Notes: generated by a model from the sequence alone, not told the origin. A stretch of DNA of 36,701 nucleotides from Chitinispirillaceae bacterium (GCA_016930275.1 JAFGHA010000060.1:1-36701); one strand, 5' to 3'; positions 24,497-34,447 are shown, counted from the stretch's first letter. Numbers and translations: made by a program.

Positions 24497-27400
24497 TTAC
24501 CGCAGGTATACCGAAAAACGGTACCTGTTTTTATCGAGCCCGACAAGATCCCCGTTGGGTTTTATTGCAACTATCGCATTGTCCAAATCCAGCCGTCGCG
24601 CCCAGGTAAATGAGAAGAATCCCTGCCAGGTATCGAAAATCACAAAGGGCAGATCGACCCGGATGCCGGCATCTCTGAGAAATGCTTCCCGCCACACGAT
24701 CTTCCCGTCATTCATGCCCAGCGGGAGTATCTGCCGTGGCATAAAATCCCGCCAGTTGCAGTTCCAGACCGATGCCGTCTCAAAGAAGGGCGTCAGGTGG
24801 AGTCCTTTGATATTTAAACCGAAAGGCTTGACGGTCAGATCCTTGAGCAGTTCGACGGTATATTCGGCGTTATAATACATGACGCTGTTGCCCCACAGGA
24901 TGTCGCGCTCCGATGTGTCAACAAATTCGGTGTAACTGACCGAGTCGACACCCAGGAATGTAAAAACCGGAAAGTGCTTTTGCTCGACGGCCGGCTCAAC
25001 CGGATCGAACCGGAAGGGGTATGCTTTGAGAAAATAGGCGATACGGTAAACAAGCGGATACGGATTCGTACGCTCGGAAAGACTGCGGTTCAGGCTGCCG
25101 AAAAAGACGTTGGTCGTCATAAAGTGCTTTCCTCCAAACGGCAGGGGAAGACTGCGCAGCAGATCGTTGCCCGGCAGGGGAAAACGCTCCAGCCCGAACA
25201 CCTCGCACCGGAAATAGTCCTTGGTTTCGTATATCGGCGTGTATATGGGTGTCTGGTTCCCCCCCTCATCCAGAGCCACCAGAGCATGGTTGGCCCCATC
25301 AAACTCCAGGAGCGTGTCAAGCGCCGGGTAGAACGTTTCGAATGCAACGGTGCTGTTGATAAACTGGGCCGACAGTGCCAGATAATCGGCTCGGTGGGGG
25401 ATGGTGAATGACGGGCGAACATTCATGAACTGGTAGACCACCGACAGCTCATGGTCCTTGTACAGGGTGTAGCGGTCATAGAGCGCCTGCAAGTCAACTT
25501 TGACCGTATCAATATATTCCACTCCGAACGATTCGCGTAACGTATCTATGGGAATAGCGGTCGAATCGTGGACCTTCTGCAGAAAATCGTCGGTAATATC
25601 GACGGCATCGTCATAGCACTGATTCTGGATCCGCAGGAGACGCCTTCGGCCGTACCACTGCGAATCAAAAAGGCTTCCGCTGATATAATCATGGATCCGC
25701 ACGTATTGGAAATTCAATTGATTGTAAGGGTTGATCGGTAAAACGCCCAGTACCCCGTAGCGGTTATAGGCATGATCGGCTCGAAATGATCCGTCGGCAT
25801 ACTCCGCATAGAACGCCTCGAGCGTGTCGTTATGGTAGAAAGGCGTATCGACCGGCAACGTCTCCACCAGCCGATCGGTCGGCAGCGGTTCGTAGCGGTC
25901 CTCGGTGCGCACGACATCCCGCATGACAAATGCCTGGGCCTGAGGCTTGAGGTCTCTGTTTTCGCCGAAAATACTGGGCATGGCAAGGTTCAAATAGGCG
26001 ACTCCGCCCCATGAAGGGCCGGCGGCATCGGAGAAGTCTTTGCCCATATAGACCGAGCCGCCCATGGAGGCAAATCCGTAAAGTTCTCCGGCGGCGGCAT
26101 CCAGACCGGTGCGCAGATGAAACGATCCGATCGAATCGGTAATGAATGCCGGCTGAAAGGAGAGAAAGGGGGCGAAATGCCACACCGTAAAACGCGGCGT
26201 GTACTTTTCCGCGCGATACCGGCCGTTTCCGGGATCATTTGAAAAGATATACGGGTCGGTATGCCGTTTGGAGAAGTCGCGGCGCACCCACTGCATGGGC
26301 ACCTGAGTGGATTTGGTAATGTCAAGTTTCATAAGGCTGTAATTGGCTGCGCTGAATCCGGTATACAGCAGCGTCTTTCCATCGTGGCGTATCGAAGGTG
26401 AGAAGGCACCGCCCACCACGTTGGTGACCTGTTCGACCTTCCAGTTCTCCAGGCTCATGCGATAGATATTGAATATGCCGGTCCGGTCGGAGGCGAAGTA
26501 GAGATGCTTTCCATCCGGTGACAGACACGGATCACGCTCATCGGCAGCGGTATGTACCATGAGCATGAGGTTGAGGTCTTCCTGAAAGTTGAGCGAGTCG
26601 GCGAAAAAGGTCGTATCGGTCAGCTTGCGCCAGCGGTCAAACGGGGCGGCATCGGCGTTGACCACCGCGATATCCCGGTTTTTGCCATGCATGATACCGA
26701 CAACGATTTTTTTCCCGTCCGGGGTCCAGCATGGTGCATAAAGCTGGGTGCCGTTGTTGAAATTGGTCAGAAACCGGGTGTTTTTTCCGTCGCTGTCCAC
26801 CAGGACCAGATTCTGGATGCCGCCGTCGTTGTTGATATAGGCAAGAGTTTTGCCGTCGGGGGAGGGCGCCGGATCCTTGGCACGTGCATGCCAGGTCAGC
26901 TGGGTTTCCCGCTCCTTTTCCAGGTCATAGGTATAGATATCCGCATAGCGGTTCCCTTCGGTCATACGGGAGTAGCATATCCTGTTCCCGTCGGGAAACC
27001 ATTGTACCCTGCTCCAGACGATCGGCAGATCACCCATGGTCCTGGTGGTGCTTCCCGTCGCGGTAAGTGCTGCGGGAGACGGACGGGCGCTGCCGCGTGT
27101 CAATGGATTCATGCCGCGCATACCTGCCGTGGGCGCATCGATCCTGCCGGCATACTGCAGCCGCCTGGTACGGACCCGCTTCAGTCTACCGGTCTCGGTA
27201 TCCATGAGATACAGGTTGGGATACATGATGTCGTAGCCTTTATTTGAAATAAAGGCGACATACCGGCCATCGTGAGACCAGGAGCCATAGTAATCCCAGT
27301 ACCCTTCATCTACCAGAAGCGTGCCCTCACGAATACCGGTCTTCCCAACCGAATCGGCAACAGCGCCATACCGGGCCTTGAGGTGCTTCTTCCAGCCGCT

Positions 27401-28198
27401 GTAAAGCTGCTGGCCGGATGCACCGCACGCCTTTCGCAGCGACTGATTAAAATGGATATACGATTTTGATCGTGCGATCTCCCGTACCGATTCCTCTCCA
27501 TATACCGAGTCGATATACAGCATCATGGAGTAACCCTGATTATAGGTCATCTCCGGATAAAAGCCGTGTTTGTTGTCAAAGGTGCTCATCTGCACGTAGT
27601 TGAGCAGTTCATCTTCCAGCGTTGCCATACGCAGAAACATATCCCGGTGAGTGTCCCACATATCGCCGCCTTTACGGTACGATTCATACTGCGCGATACC
27701 TTCAATCCACCAGACGGGAGCGAGCAGGTCCTGATAGTCAACGACAGTGTTCCAATCAGGATTTTGAAAGAGGGAGTATGTCTGAAGCGTAAAATATTTA
27801 AAAAACCGGTCCTTGTTGGCTGCTTTGATCGAGAAAATATGGGCAAGCTCATGCGTCACCACGTTACGGATCCAGTTGTCCGAGCTGCGGATACTGAAGT
27901 CGAGGTGGGTCGTGCTGACGGTTATCCGGTTGCGACCCGGTATGGCGAATCCATTGGCCATGTCGCCCATGTCCTCAACATAGACGTAGATCTTCTGATA
28001 TTCGTGCTGAATGGGATAGGCTGCCATCAGATCGTCCCACACCTCTTCGGCAACTTCAATAACTTTGTGGGCCCAGTACTCATTGCCGTCCTGAAAGGCA
28101 ACAATATAGTGCTCGGTTTCGACCTGGTTAAAGTCAAAACCGTGTGAGGGAGTATGCAGTATGACACCCAACAGCATACAAAAACAAAAGCGTTTCAT
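24497..28198 (-). CDS. Zinc metallopeptidase - TolB-like propeller - outer-membrane barrel protein (1233 aa)
   Basis: The start at 28198 gives a signal peptide (MKRFCFCMLLGVILHTPSHG); a start 27 nt upstream is possible but hides it. Residues about 20-270 are a gluzincin-type peptidase (peptidase MA-like), with HELAH at 116-120 as the zinc/catalytic motif and WWIEGIAQYES near 164-174 supplying the third ligand Glu. Residues about 290-650 are TolB/PD40 blades (SWSHDGRYVAFISN, PSPDGKTLAYINNDGG, SPDGKHLYFASDRTG). The remaining 550 residues are rich in alternating aromatic strands ending YRFSVYLR, consistent with an outer-membrane beta-barrel. All catalytic residues are present; the substrate is unknown. 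A lipoprotein follows 21 bp downstream. Confidence 0.83.
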   Translation of the reverse strand: MKRFCFCMLLGVILHTPSHGFDFNQVETEHYIVAFQDGNEYWAHKVIEVAEEVWDDLMAAYPIQHEYQKIYVYVEDMGDMANGFAIPGRNRITVSTTHLDFSIRSSDNWIRNVVTHELAHIFSIKAANKDRFFKYFTLQTYSLFQNPDWNTVVDYQDLLAPVWWIEGIAQYESYRKGGDMWDTHRDMFLRMATLEDELLNYVQMSTFDNKHGFYPEMTYNQGYSMMLYIDSVYGEESVREIARSKSYIHFNQSLRKACGASGQQLYSGWKKHLKARYGAVADSVGKTGIREGTLLVDEGYWDYYGSWSHDGRYVAFISNKGYDIMYPNLYLMDTETGRLKRVRTRRLQYAGRIDAPTAGMRGMNPLTRGSARPSPAALTATGSTTRTMGDLPIVWSRVQWFPDGNRICYSRMTEGNRYADIYTYDLEKERETQLTWHARAKDPAPSPDGKTLAYINNDGGIQNLVLVDSDGKNTRFLTNFNNGTQLYAPCWTPDGKKIVVGIMHGKNRDIAVVNADAAPFDRWRKLTDTTFFADSLNFQEDLNLMLMVHTAADERDPCLSPDGKHLYFASDRTGIFNIYRMSLENWKVEQVTNVVGGAFSPSIRHDGKTLLYTGFSAANYSLMKLDITKSTQVPMQWVRRDFSKRHTDPYIFSNDPGNGRYRAEKYTPRFTVWHFAPFLSFQPAFITDSIGSFHLRTGLDAAAGELYGFASMGGSVYMGKDFSDAAGPSWGGVAYLNLAMPSIFGENRDLKPQAQAFVMRDVVRTEDRYEPLPTDRLVETLPVDTPFYHNDTLEAFYAEYADGSFRADHAYNRYGVLGVLPINPYNQLNFQYVRIHDYISGSLFDSQWYGRRRLLRIQNQCYDDAVDITDDFLQKVHDSTAIPIDTLRESFGVEYIDTVKVDLQALYDRYTLYKDHELSVVYQFMNVRPSFTIPHRADYLALSAQFINSTVAFETFYPALDTLLEFDGANHALVALDEGGNQTPIYTPIYETKDYFRCEVFGLERFPLPGNDLLRSLPLPFGGKHFMTTNVFFGSLNRSLSERTNPYPLVYRIAYFLKAYPFRFDPVEPAVEQKHFPVFTFLGVDSVSYTEFVDTSERDILWGNSVMYYNAEYTVELLKDLTVKPFGLNIKGLHLTPFFETASVWNCNWRDFMPRQILPLGMNDGKIVWREAFLRDAGIRVDLPFVIFDTWQGFFSFTWARRLDLDNAIVAIKPNGDLVGLDKNRYRFSVYLR

Positions 28199-28395
28199 TA
28201 CGGCGTCCCGGGGAGAATGGTTCATATATTTTCAGGATTCAATATACGCTCTGCTCTGCACGATGAAAAGCATGTGTCTCTCATTACGGTAGAAGATATC
28301 CAAAACAGGGCACACGGCTCGATTGCGGAACGTGTGCATCAACCGGTAGAATCTCCTGATAGGGCCGGTGCATACATGCGCCGTTATTTTTATTG

Positions 28396-28410
28396 TTCTT
28401 GCGCGGCGGG
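28396..28410 (+). repeat. 15-bp repeat TTCTTGCGCGGCGGG, copy 2
   Basis: Identical to 23136-23150, same orientation. Here it lies in the 263-bp divergent spacer between the metallopeptidase and the histidine kinase, about 50 bp before the kinase start. Confidence 0.4.
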
Positions 28411-28461
28411 GCAGGAAGTATGTTACTTTCAGCATGATCCAACGGAAGAAAGAGCCGAGAA

Positions 28462-30897
28462 ATGAAAAGCATCATTGAACCTGCCGATGGCGGTATATCA
28501 TCGATCAGGCGTGCGGTTTTTTTTATTGTTTCGTCGTTGGCGTGCATATTCTGTCTGGTTTACGGTACGAACTCTGTGAAAAACAGTTTTCCGGTCATGG
28601 GGGTCATAGATTTTATCACCTTATTGGTGCTGCTCGGGATAACTATTTTTGCCTACCGTTCACCCGCCTCAAAAATTCCCTATTACACCCTTGTAATTCT
28701 GTTGACCACGTTTTTCTTCTACTATTTCATCACCGGCGGGTATAAGGGAACCGGCCATTTATGGATGGTGCTAGTTCCTTTGAGCGCGCCGTTTTTTATG
28801 GGATGGAAGCATGGGATGACGGTGTCGCTTGTCTGCCTTATTTTAGGCGCCGGAATAATCGTCGCCGGTAGATTGTACGGATGTTTTCCGGCTGTTCCTG
28901 AAAATGCAACGGCGGTCAGACTGGGCTCGATATATATCATTTCGCTGATAATATCGTGCACCTATGATTTCGGGATGCTAAGGATCAACCGGAAGCTCTC
29001 CGAAAGCCAGGGAAAAATCAGTTCACTCTATCATGACCTTGTGGAAACGTCACAGGATCTGATATGGCAATGCGATGGGGAGGGGAGAATCGTTCAACTC
29101 AATCCTGCATGGAAGGATGTTCTGGGCTACGCTGCGAATGAGATGCTCGGGAGAACGTTCGCTGATTTTCAGACGCCTGAGCGGGCGCGCAAAGACGTTG
29201 AAGAGTTCAAGCGACTTATTAAAGGACCTCCGGTAAAGGGGTTCGCGACGGTATATCTGCATAAAAACGGGAGTGAGGTGCATCTGGTGTTCAATGCAAA
29301 ATCCATGCACGATCCCGACGGATCATTCGCCGGAATGAGGGGAACGGCCTACGACATCACGGAGCGAATGAAGGCCGTTGAAGCGCTTCGCGAAAGTGAA
29401 AGAACATTAAGGGCGATCTTCAATGCAACGTTTCAGTTCATGGGGCTGCTGAGCCCTGAAGGTGTTTTAATTGAGGCGAATGATTCGGCGCTCCGTTTCG
29501 CAGGGGTTGCCTATCGGGAAGCCATCAACCGGCCTTTCTGGGAGACCCGCTGGTGGAGCGGGGACAATGAGCGGGTGCGGAGACTGAAGGAGGCGATCGG
29601 CCGCTGTGCAAGGGGTGAATTCATACGATACGAGGTTGAACTGCGGGGAGCCGGAGACAATGCGGCGATCGTTGATTTTTCCCTTAAACCGGTATCGGAT
29701 GCGAATAATGCGGTTACCATGCTGGTTGCCGAAGCGCGTGATATAACGGAATTGAAGAGGGTGGAATCATTGATTATCAATGCTCAAAAACTCGAATCGC
29801 TCGGTGTGCTTGCCGGCGGCATTGCTCATGATTTCAACAATCTGCTCACAGGAATATTCGGCAATATCCAGATAGCCTTGCTGGAAAACGGGGATGAATC
29901 GATGACGCAGCATTTGACGACTGCATGTTCAGCAATAGAACACGCCCGGGGTCTCACCAGACAGCTGCTGACATTCTCGAAAGGCGGATCGCCGGTCAAA
30001 AAAATCGAGCGGCTTGCGTCGTTTATGGAAGGGACGGTCAAATTCGCCCTCAGCGGTTCGAACACACTGTGCAGGTTGAACATACCTGAAAACACATGGC
30101 CGTGCGATATCGACAGGAATCAGATCGAGCAGGTCATCGACAATGTCGTCATTAATGCCAAGCAGGCCATGCCTGACGGCGGTACGATCGAACTGTCTGT
30201 TGAAAACGTCAGATTGACTGAAAAGCATCATCCGATTCTGCCCGCCGGTTGTTATGTAAAGATACTAATCAAAGACCACGGCATCGGTATGCCGAAGGAG
30301 ATCCTGACGAAGATATTCGATCCTTTCTTTACGACTCAAGCGAAGGGACACGGACTCGGACTCGCCATGTGCTATTCGATCATCAAGCGTCACAACGGAC
30401 ATATCGAGGCGGAGACTGAGGCGGGCAGGGGGACAACGATCACCATTTACCTTCCGGCAGTGCCCGGCGGCAGTGCCGCAACGGAGAGTGATGCGACTGA
30501 TGTATCATCATACAGAGGCTGCGGTGCGGTATTGATCATGGATGATGAAGAGGTGATCAGGAAGACATTGACCGCCATGCTCAAGGTTCTGGGACATACG
30601 ACACTGTGTGTGAGCAACGGAGAAGAGGCGATCAAGCGTCTTTTTACGGATGGCGTTGACACTGACGGAATCGTCGCGGTTATCCTCGATCTGACGGTTC
30701 CTGGAGCGATGGGGGGCAAGGAAGCGATACGTGAAATCCGTCGCCGTAACGGAGATATTCCCGTATTCGTGGCAAGCGGCTATGCCGAAGACCCGGTACT
30801 GGCCCATCCCGCGAAATACGGATTCACCGCGAGTATTTACAAACCATTTTCGATCACGGAACTCGCCGCGGTGTTACGTAAGCACCTTGAGGGGTAG
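28462..30897 (+). CDS. Hybrid sensor histidine kinase with two PAS domains and a receiver (811 aa)
   Basis: The N-terminal 170 residues hold about five or six membrane helices. Two PAS domains follow (about 185-305, ending GTAYDITERMK, and 312-432, ending EARDITELKRV). The HisKA segment LESLGVLAGGIAHDFNN has the phospho-acceptor His456. The ATPase has the N box (NVVINAKQAMP, N565), G1 (DHGIGMP, 605-611), the F box (IFDPFFTT) and G2 (GHGLGL, 629-634). A C-terminal receiver (686-811) has acidic D694/D695, phospho-acceptor D743 in ILDLTVPG, S772 and K794. All key residues are present. No output protein lies beside it, so the phosphorelay partner is elsewhere. It ends 44 bp inside the convergent hydrolase gene. 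Confidence 0.93.
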   Translation: MKSIIEPADGGISSIRRAVFFIVSSLACIFCLVYGTNSVKNSFPVMGVIDFITLLVLLGITIFAYRSPASKIPYYTLVILLTTFFFYYFITGGYKGTGHLWMVLVPLSAPFFMGWKHGMTVSLVCLILGAGIIVAGRLYGCFPAVPENATAVRLGSIYIISLIISCTYDFGMLRINRKLSESQGKISSLYHDLVETSQDLIWQCDGEGRIVQLNPAWKDVLGYAANEMLGRTFADFQTPERARKDVEEFKRLIKGPPVKGFATVYLHKNGSEVHLVFNAKSMHDPDGSFAGMRGTAYDITERMKAVEALRESERTLRAIFNATFQFMGLLSPEGVLIEANDSALRFAGVAYREAINRPFWETRWWSGDNERVRRLKEAIGRCARGEFIRYEVELRGAGDNAAIVDFSLKPVSDANNAVTMLVAEARDITELKRVESLIINAQKLESLGVLAGGIAHDFNNLLTGIFGNIQIALLENGDESMTQHLTTACSAIEHARGLTRQLLTFSKGGSPVKKIERLASFMEGTVKFALSGSNTLCRLNIPENTWPCDIDRNQIEQVIDNVVINAKQAMPDGGTIELSVENVRLTEKHHPILPAGCYVKILIKDHGIGMPKEILTKIFDPFFTTQAKGHGLGLAMCYSIIKRHNGHIEAETEAGRGTTITIYLPAVPGGSAATESDATDVSSYRGCGAVLIMDDEEVIRKTLTAMLKVLGHTTLCVSNGEEAIKRLFTDGVDTDGIVAVILDLTVPGAMGGKEAIREIRRRNGDIPVFVASGYAEDPVLAHPAKYGFTASIYKPFSITELAAVLRKHLEG

Positions 30898-32359
30898 GGT
30901 CATATCCGGACACCGGATTAGCACCCGCTTCCCACTCCCTTTGGCAAACCGTTTTCGCCACGTATGCTTTTTCAGAACAATTCAAGCGGTGAATATGATC
31001 CAAAGCGCCGCGATGAACTCGTTTACGGGCTACGACCTTTCCCGTCAAATCGAACAGGGTCAAGAAAATCGGTGTGCCGTGCGGCAGGTCCACTGCGACC
31101 GGGCGATTCCCGAACACCTTGTGCACTGCAGGTCTCGATATGCTCGGATTTCGCGTCCGGCTAAGCCCGGTTTGTCCCCCGGCAAGTTTTGCCACCTCAC
31201 TACCGGCGAGCAGCACACAACCAAGTCCGTAATCGTCGAAATCGGGGACGATATTTCGTGAGGGGGTCACGTTCGTCCTGCCATGCCCATTAGCACCGGG
31301 AGAATCGCCGGTGCCCTGGACATACCCCAGCTTTCCGTTTGAAAAAATCGCGCTGTCGGCGATCGCTCCCCACGCTTTCTCTATGGTTGGCAGATAGTCG
31401 GCGGCACTGAGAAGGCCGTTGTTGATACCCCATGCCATGCCAAACGTAAAGAGACCGGTTCCGGTCACTTCAGGTCCGCCGAAATGGTCCGGATCGGCCA
31501 GGTTCTCGTTCCAGAAGCCATCGCTGCGCTGCACCTCCTTGAGCGCGCCGGCCATCTCCTTCACGATGGTTTCATACTCCTCCCGGTGGGAGTCGGTAGA
31601 AGGGAGTTCGTCGAGAACCCGTACCAGCGCGGCAAAAACCCAGCCGTTACCACGCGACCAGTAAATGTTCTTTCCGGACGGGGATTTCGCACTCTTGAAG
31701 GTTTCATCACGCCACCACAGACTATCCTTCTGGTTGTAAAGGCCCAGCGTCGTTTTTGGATAATTAAAAAGGCGGTACATTTTGTCAAAATACTTGGTAT
31801 CGTCATATTGCACGCCGAGTTTGGCGAAAATCGGCATGGCCATCTGTATCGCGTCGATCCAGGTCCAGAAATTATTCGATGAATTGTTCATCATCCGATC
31901 AATGCATGCTTTGATATTGGCTATTCGTTCCGGTTTTTCATCCAGACGGTAGAGGTCGATGTAGCTCTGCCCGGCACATTGATCGTCGGCATTGGTGGTG
32001 GTTATGCTGCTTATGTTCCAGGAGTGAAAGGTTCCCCACTTCACGGCATGAGCGAGCGCGGCGCTGTCCTTACTGACGGCAAAATAGGCAAGCGCCCCCT
32101 CGTAATACACCGCGCGGGTCCAGATGTTGCTTGGAAGTATACCGGCCAGACAGTTGGTACACGGGTCGTGGTTGCGGTCGTTAATAAAATAGTCGTTGGC
32201 CAGCTTCATTTTCTCAAGAATCCGGGCTTTTGATGGAAGTGTCTGCCCGTACGTGCCGGTAGATGCAATCAAGAGGCATAAAACCAAAAAAATAATTCTG
32301 ACCGGCGCCACCCATCTACCGTCTGTTGCCATTTTCGTTTTTCCCCTCATGCTATTCAT
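30854..32359 (-). CDS. Glycoside hydrolase family 88/105-like (unsaturated rhamnogalacturonyl hydrolase type), 501 aa
   Basis: The start at 32359 follows GGGGGAAAAG and leaves a signal peptide (APVRIIFLVLCLLIASTGTY). The fold is an (alpha/alpha)6 barrel with the family's marks: ADDQCAG with paired Asp (125-126), WTWIDAIQMAMP (Asp near 169), YWSRGNGWVFAAL (about 233-245) and HGRTNVTPSR near the end. GH105 enzymes remove the unsaturated uronate left by pectin lyases. A sorting-domain-like tail (LTLFDLTGKVVARKR, SEKAYVAKTV) follows, but the last 30 residues (from CQREWEAG) do not fit the domain. They overlap the 3' end of the kinase gene, which suggests loss of an earlier stop or a frameshift. 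Confidence 0.88.
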   Translation of the reverse strand: MNSMRGKTKMATDGRWVAPVRIIFLVLCLLIASTGTYGQTLPSKARILEKMKLANDYFINDRNHDPCTNCLAGILPSNIWTRAVYYEGALAYFAVSKDSAALAHAVKWGTFHSWNISSITTTNADDQCAGQSYIDLYRLDEKPERIANIKACIDRMMNNSSNNFWTWIDAIQMAMPIFAKLGVQYDDTKYFDKMYRLFNYPKTTLGLYNQKDSLWWRDETFKSAKSPSGKNIYWSRGNGWVFAALVRVLDELPSTDSHREEYETIVKEMAGALKEVQRSDGFWNENLADPDHFGGPEVTGTGLFTFGMAWGINNGLLSAADYLPTIEKAWGAIADSAIFSNGKLGYVQGTGDSPGANGHGRTNVTPSRNIVPDFDDYGLGCVLLAGSEVAKLAGGQTGLSRTRNPSISRPAVHKVFGNRPVAVDLPHGTPIFLTLFDLTGKVVARKRVHRGALDHIHRLNCSEKAYVAKTVCQREWEAGANPVSGYDPTPQGAYVTPRRVP

Positions 32360-32685
32360 CTTTTCCCCCGTATACGACAATGCTGTGAACAGTCATGGCA
32401 ATGGTATAGAAAAATATACACCCTGTATCGAAGTGAAATAATTCTCTTTTTTTCTGATTTATACTGTTTGAACAATCTCTCCGGCGGCACAGCACATTTT
32501 CTCTATTAAATACGGAATGGGAAGTGAGCATTTATATGGCTTCGGGACCCACGCGGGTAAGTTTATGTTGTAGATTATGAGGAGGGGAGGTTCGTTACAT
32601 TTCGCGAATCTGTTTAAAACAGCAAAAGAGCGCATAACGATTTGTTATCATAACAATTCAACCATACTGCAGAGGGAAGATCATT
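32360..32685. other. Divergent intergenic region
   Basis: About 325 bp between the GH88/105-like gene and the SGNH esterase. It is AT-rich near 32430-32520, then carries AGGAGGGGAGG near 32580 and the inverted TTGTTATCATAACAA near 32641-32655 (TTGTTAT/ATAACAA arms around C). A ribosome-binding site (AGAGGGA) precedes the esterase. No gene or RNA is seen. Confidence 0.5.
32641..32655. promoter_or_regulatory. Palindrome TTGTTAT-C-ATAACAA
   Basis: Perfect 7-bp arms around a single C lie 31 bp before the SGNH esterase start and overlap its presumed leader. The size and position fit an operator for a dimeric regulator. This is seen in sequence only; the regulator is unknown. Confidence 0.4.
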
Positions 32686-34272
32686 ATGCGATCATTGCAC
32701 TTTTTCCGTAAAATGCACCGATACCTGATAAAAAGTGACGGCGCCCTGAAAGCTTCATGCAGTCTCGGCAACCACCCGACAGCGGCAGCCGCGTTGTGTA
32801 TGGTGGTAAGCCTGTGGAACAGCAGTGCCGCGTCAGACCGGAACTCAATGAAACACTGGGTGGGAAGCTGGGCCTGCGCACCGTACAATACCACAAATCA
32901 AAACAACCCCCGCTTCGATTTTGATGATAAAACCTTACGGCAGATCGTTCGGGTTTCGATCGGAGGTGATACGGTTCGGGTAAAATTCTCGAATATCACC
33001 TGTTCGCAGCCTGTCATTATGAAATCGGTAAGCATCGCAGCTTCGCCTGATGGAACGAAAAGCGCCGTGAGCGGATCGACCATCACAAAATTGACATTCG
33101 AAGGAGATTCATCGGTTACCATCAATGCCAAATCCGAAGTGTATTCGGATCCGGTCGCATTCGGTTTGGAGCCGGGCATGCGTGTCGCAATTTCCATCTA
33201 TTACGGTCAGTGCAGAGGAACCGATGATATGACCTTCCATTACGGATCGCGCACCAATTCATACTATGTCAGCGGCAACAAGACCGCATCAGTCGATTTC
33301 AGCGGCGCTTCAACGATAGAGCGCTGGTTTACCATCTGCGGTATCGATGTACTGGCCCCGAAATCGGCAGTATCCGTTGCGGTTATCGGCAATTCCATTA
33401 CCGACGGAAGTACCTTGACCGGCGGACTGCAGAACCGGTGGACCGACCGGTTTTCGGAAGCGCTGCTTAAAGATACGGCTACCGACGAGGTCGGCGTGCT
33501 CAATCTGGGGATTGGAGCTACCCTTGTGACATCCCCTTCCAATGGCGCGGATGCCGGAGTCGTCCGATTCGGGCATGATATTCTTGGACAGGCAGGTGTA
33601 CACTGGGTTATTATCTTTTACGGAGTTAATGATCTTGCAGGGGGCAAATCCGCAAACGACGTTATCAATGGCTTTACAACGATGGTTACCGCGACTCATG
33701 CCAGGGATACGGGTATCAAGGTGTACGGTGCAACCATTACCCCCTTCCAGGGCTATAGCAATACGAGTTACACGTCGAAAGAATCCGTCAGGCGTGAAGT
33801 CAATAACTGGATCCGGTCGAATGACGTCTATGACGGATTCATCGATTTCGACAAAGCCGTACAAAATCCGAATGATACCACCCGATTTCAGCAAACATTG
33901 CAGAGCGACTGGCTGCATCCGAATGCAGAGGGGCACAAGGTAATGGGCGAATATATCGATCGTAAAATGTTCACCCCGCCCCCGCCCGTAGGGGTAATCG
34001 ATGCGCACAACGCTTCAGACCGCACGGCAGATATCCTTTCCGTAACACTTGTCAACGGCACTACGGCCGTTGCATTTGAATTGCCGGATGAATCGTTCGT
34101 ATCCCTCAAAGTCTATTCGATTCTCGGAAAAGAGATCGCTGAATGTGCAGGTCGGAAATTTCCCGCGGGCAGACAAACGCTCTCCGTCGGAAGCGGGAAT
34201 CGTGCGAAGGGGATGTACGTGTACTCACTGAAGGCCGGTACGTTTTGCATCAGCCGGATAGTGATGCACTGA
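32686..34272 (+). CDS. Secreted SGNH/GDSL esterase with T9SS-type tail (528 aa)
   Basis: AGAGGGA precedes the ATG. A hydrophobic export segment lies at about 33-50 (AAAALCMVVSLW), after an unusually long N-region; a later ATG is possible. Residues 58-225 form a beta-rich domain starting WVGSWACAP, usual in this esterase group. The SGNH core follows: block I VIGNSITDGS (Ser237, with Asn replacing the usual Asp of GDS), Gly276 in LNLGIGA, Asn315 in YGVNDLAG, and Asp408/His411 in DWLHPNAEGH. Enzymes of this type deacylate polysaccharides or lipids. The tail (FVSLKVYSILGKEIAEC, KGMYVYSLKAG) is a T9SS-type sorting domain. It neighbours a pectin-type hydrolase and a second esterase. Confidence 0.87.
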   Translation: MRSLHFFRKMHRYLIKSDGALKASCSLGNHPTAAAALCMVVSLWNSSAASDRNSMKHWVGSWACAPYNTTNQNNPRFDFDDKTLRQIVRVSIGGDTVRVKFSNITCSQPVIMKSVSIAASPDGTKSAVSGSTITKLTFEGDSSVTINAKSEVYSDPVAFGLEPGMRVAISIYYGQCRGTDDMTFHYGSRTNSYYVSGNKTASVDFSGASTIERWFTICGIDVLAPKSAVSVAVIGNSITDGSTLTGGLQNRWTDRFSEALLKDTATDEVGVLNLGIGATLVTSPSNGADAGVVRFGHDILGQAGVHWVIIFYGVNDLAGGKSANDVINGFTTMVTATHARDTGIKVYGATITPFQGYSNTSYTSKESVRREVNNWIRSNDVYDGFIDFDKAVQNPNDTTRFQQTLQSDWLHPNAEGHKVMGEYIDRKMFTPPPPVGVIDAHNASDRTADILSVTLVNGTTAVAFELPDESFVSLKVYSILGKEIAECAGRKFPAGRQTLSVGSGNRAKGMYVYSLKAGTFCISRIVMH

Positions 34273-34447
34273 TCTCGTTTCAATCCGTTTCATTGGTGGC
34301 ATGCCGGATTTTTCCTTCGCGGTTTCGGTTTCGGAATCGACGACGAGGCATGCCGGTTTCCGGCCGTGGCGCATAGTTTTAATCCCACCCCTCTCATTGA
34401 CTCACCTCCGGAAAATGCCTATATTTTTCGCAGAGAAAGGACTTCCT

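Noticed and set aside
23801-24613. Plus-strand frame of 270 codons opposite the 23327-24475 lipoprotein
   Set aside because: It is antisense to a gene with a signal peptide and good ribosome-binding site, and has no domain of its own.
34298-34360. Direct repeat GGCATGCCGG before the fused esterase
   Set aside because: It is a short self-complementary sequence occurring twice about 50 bp apart in GC-rich DNA, too weak to call a regulatory site.
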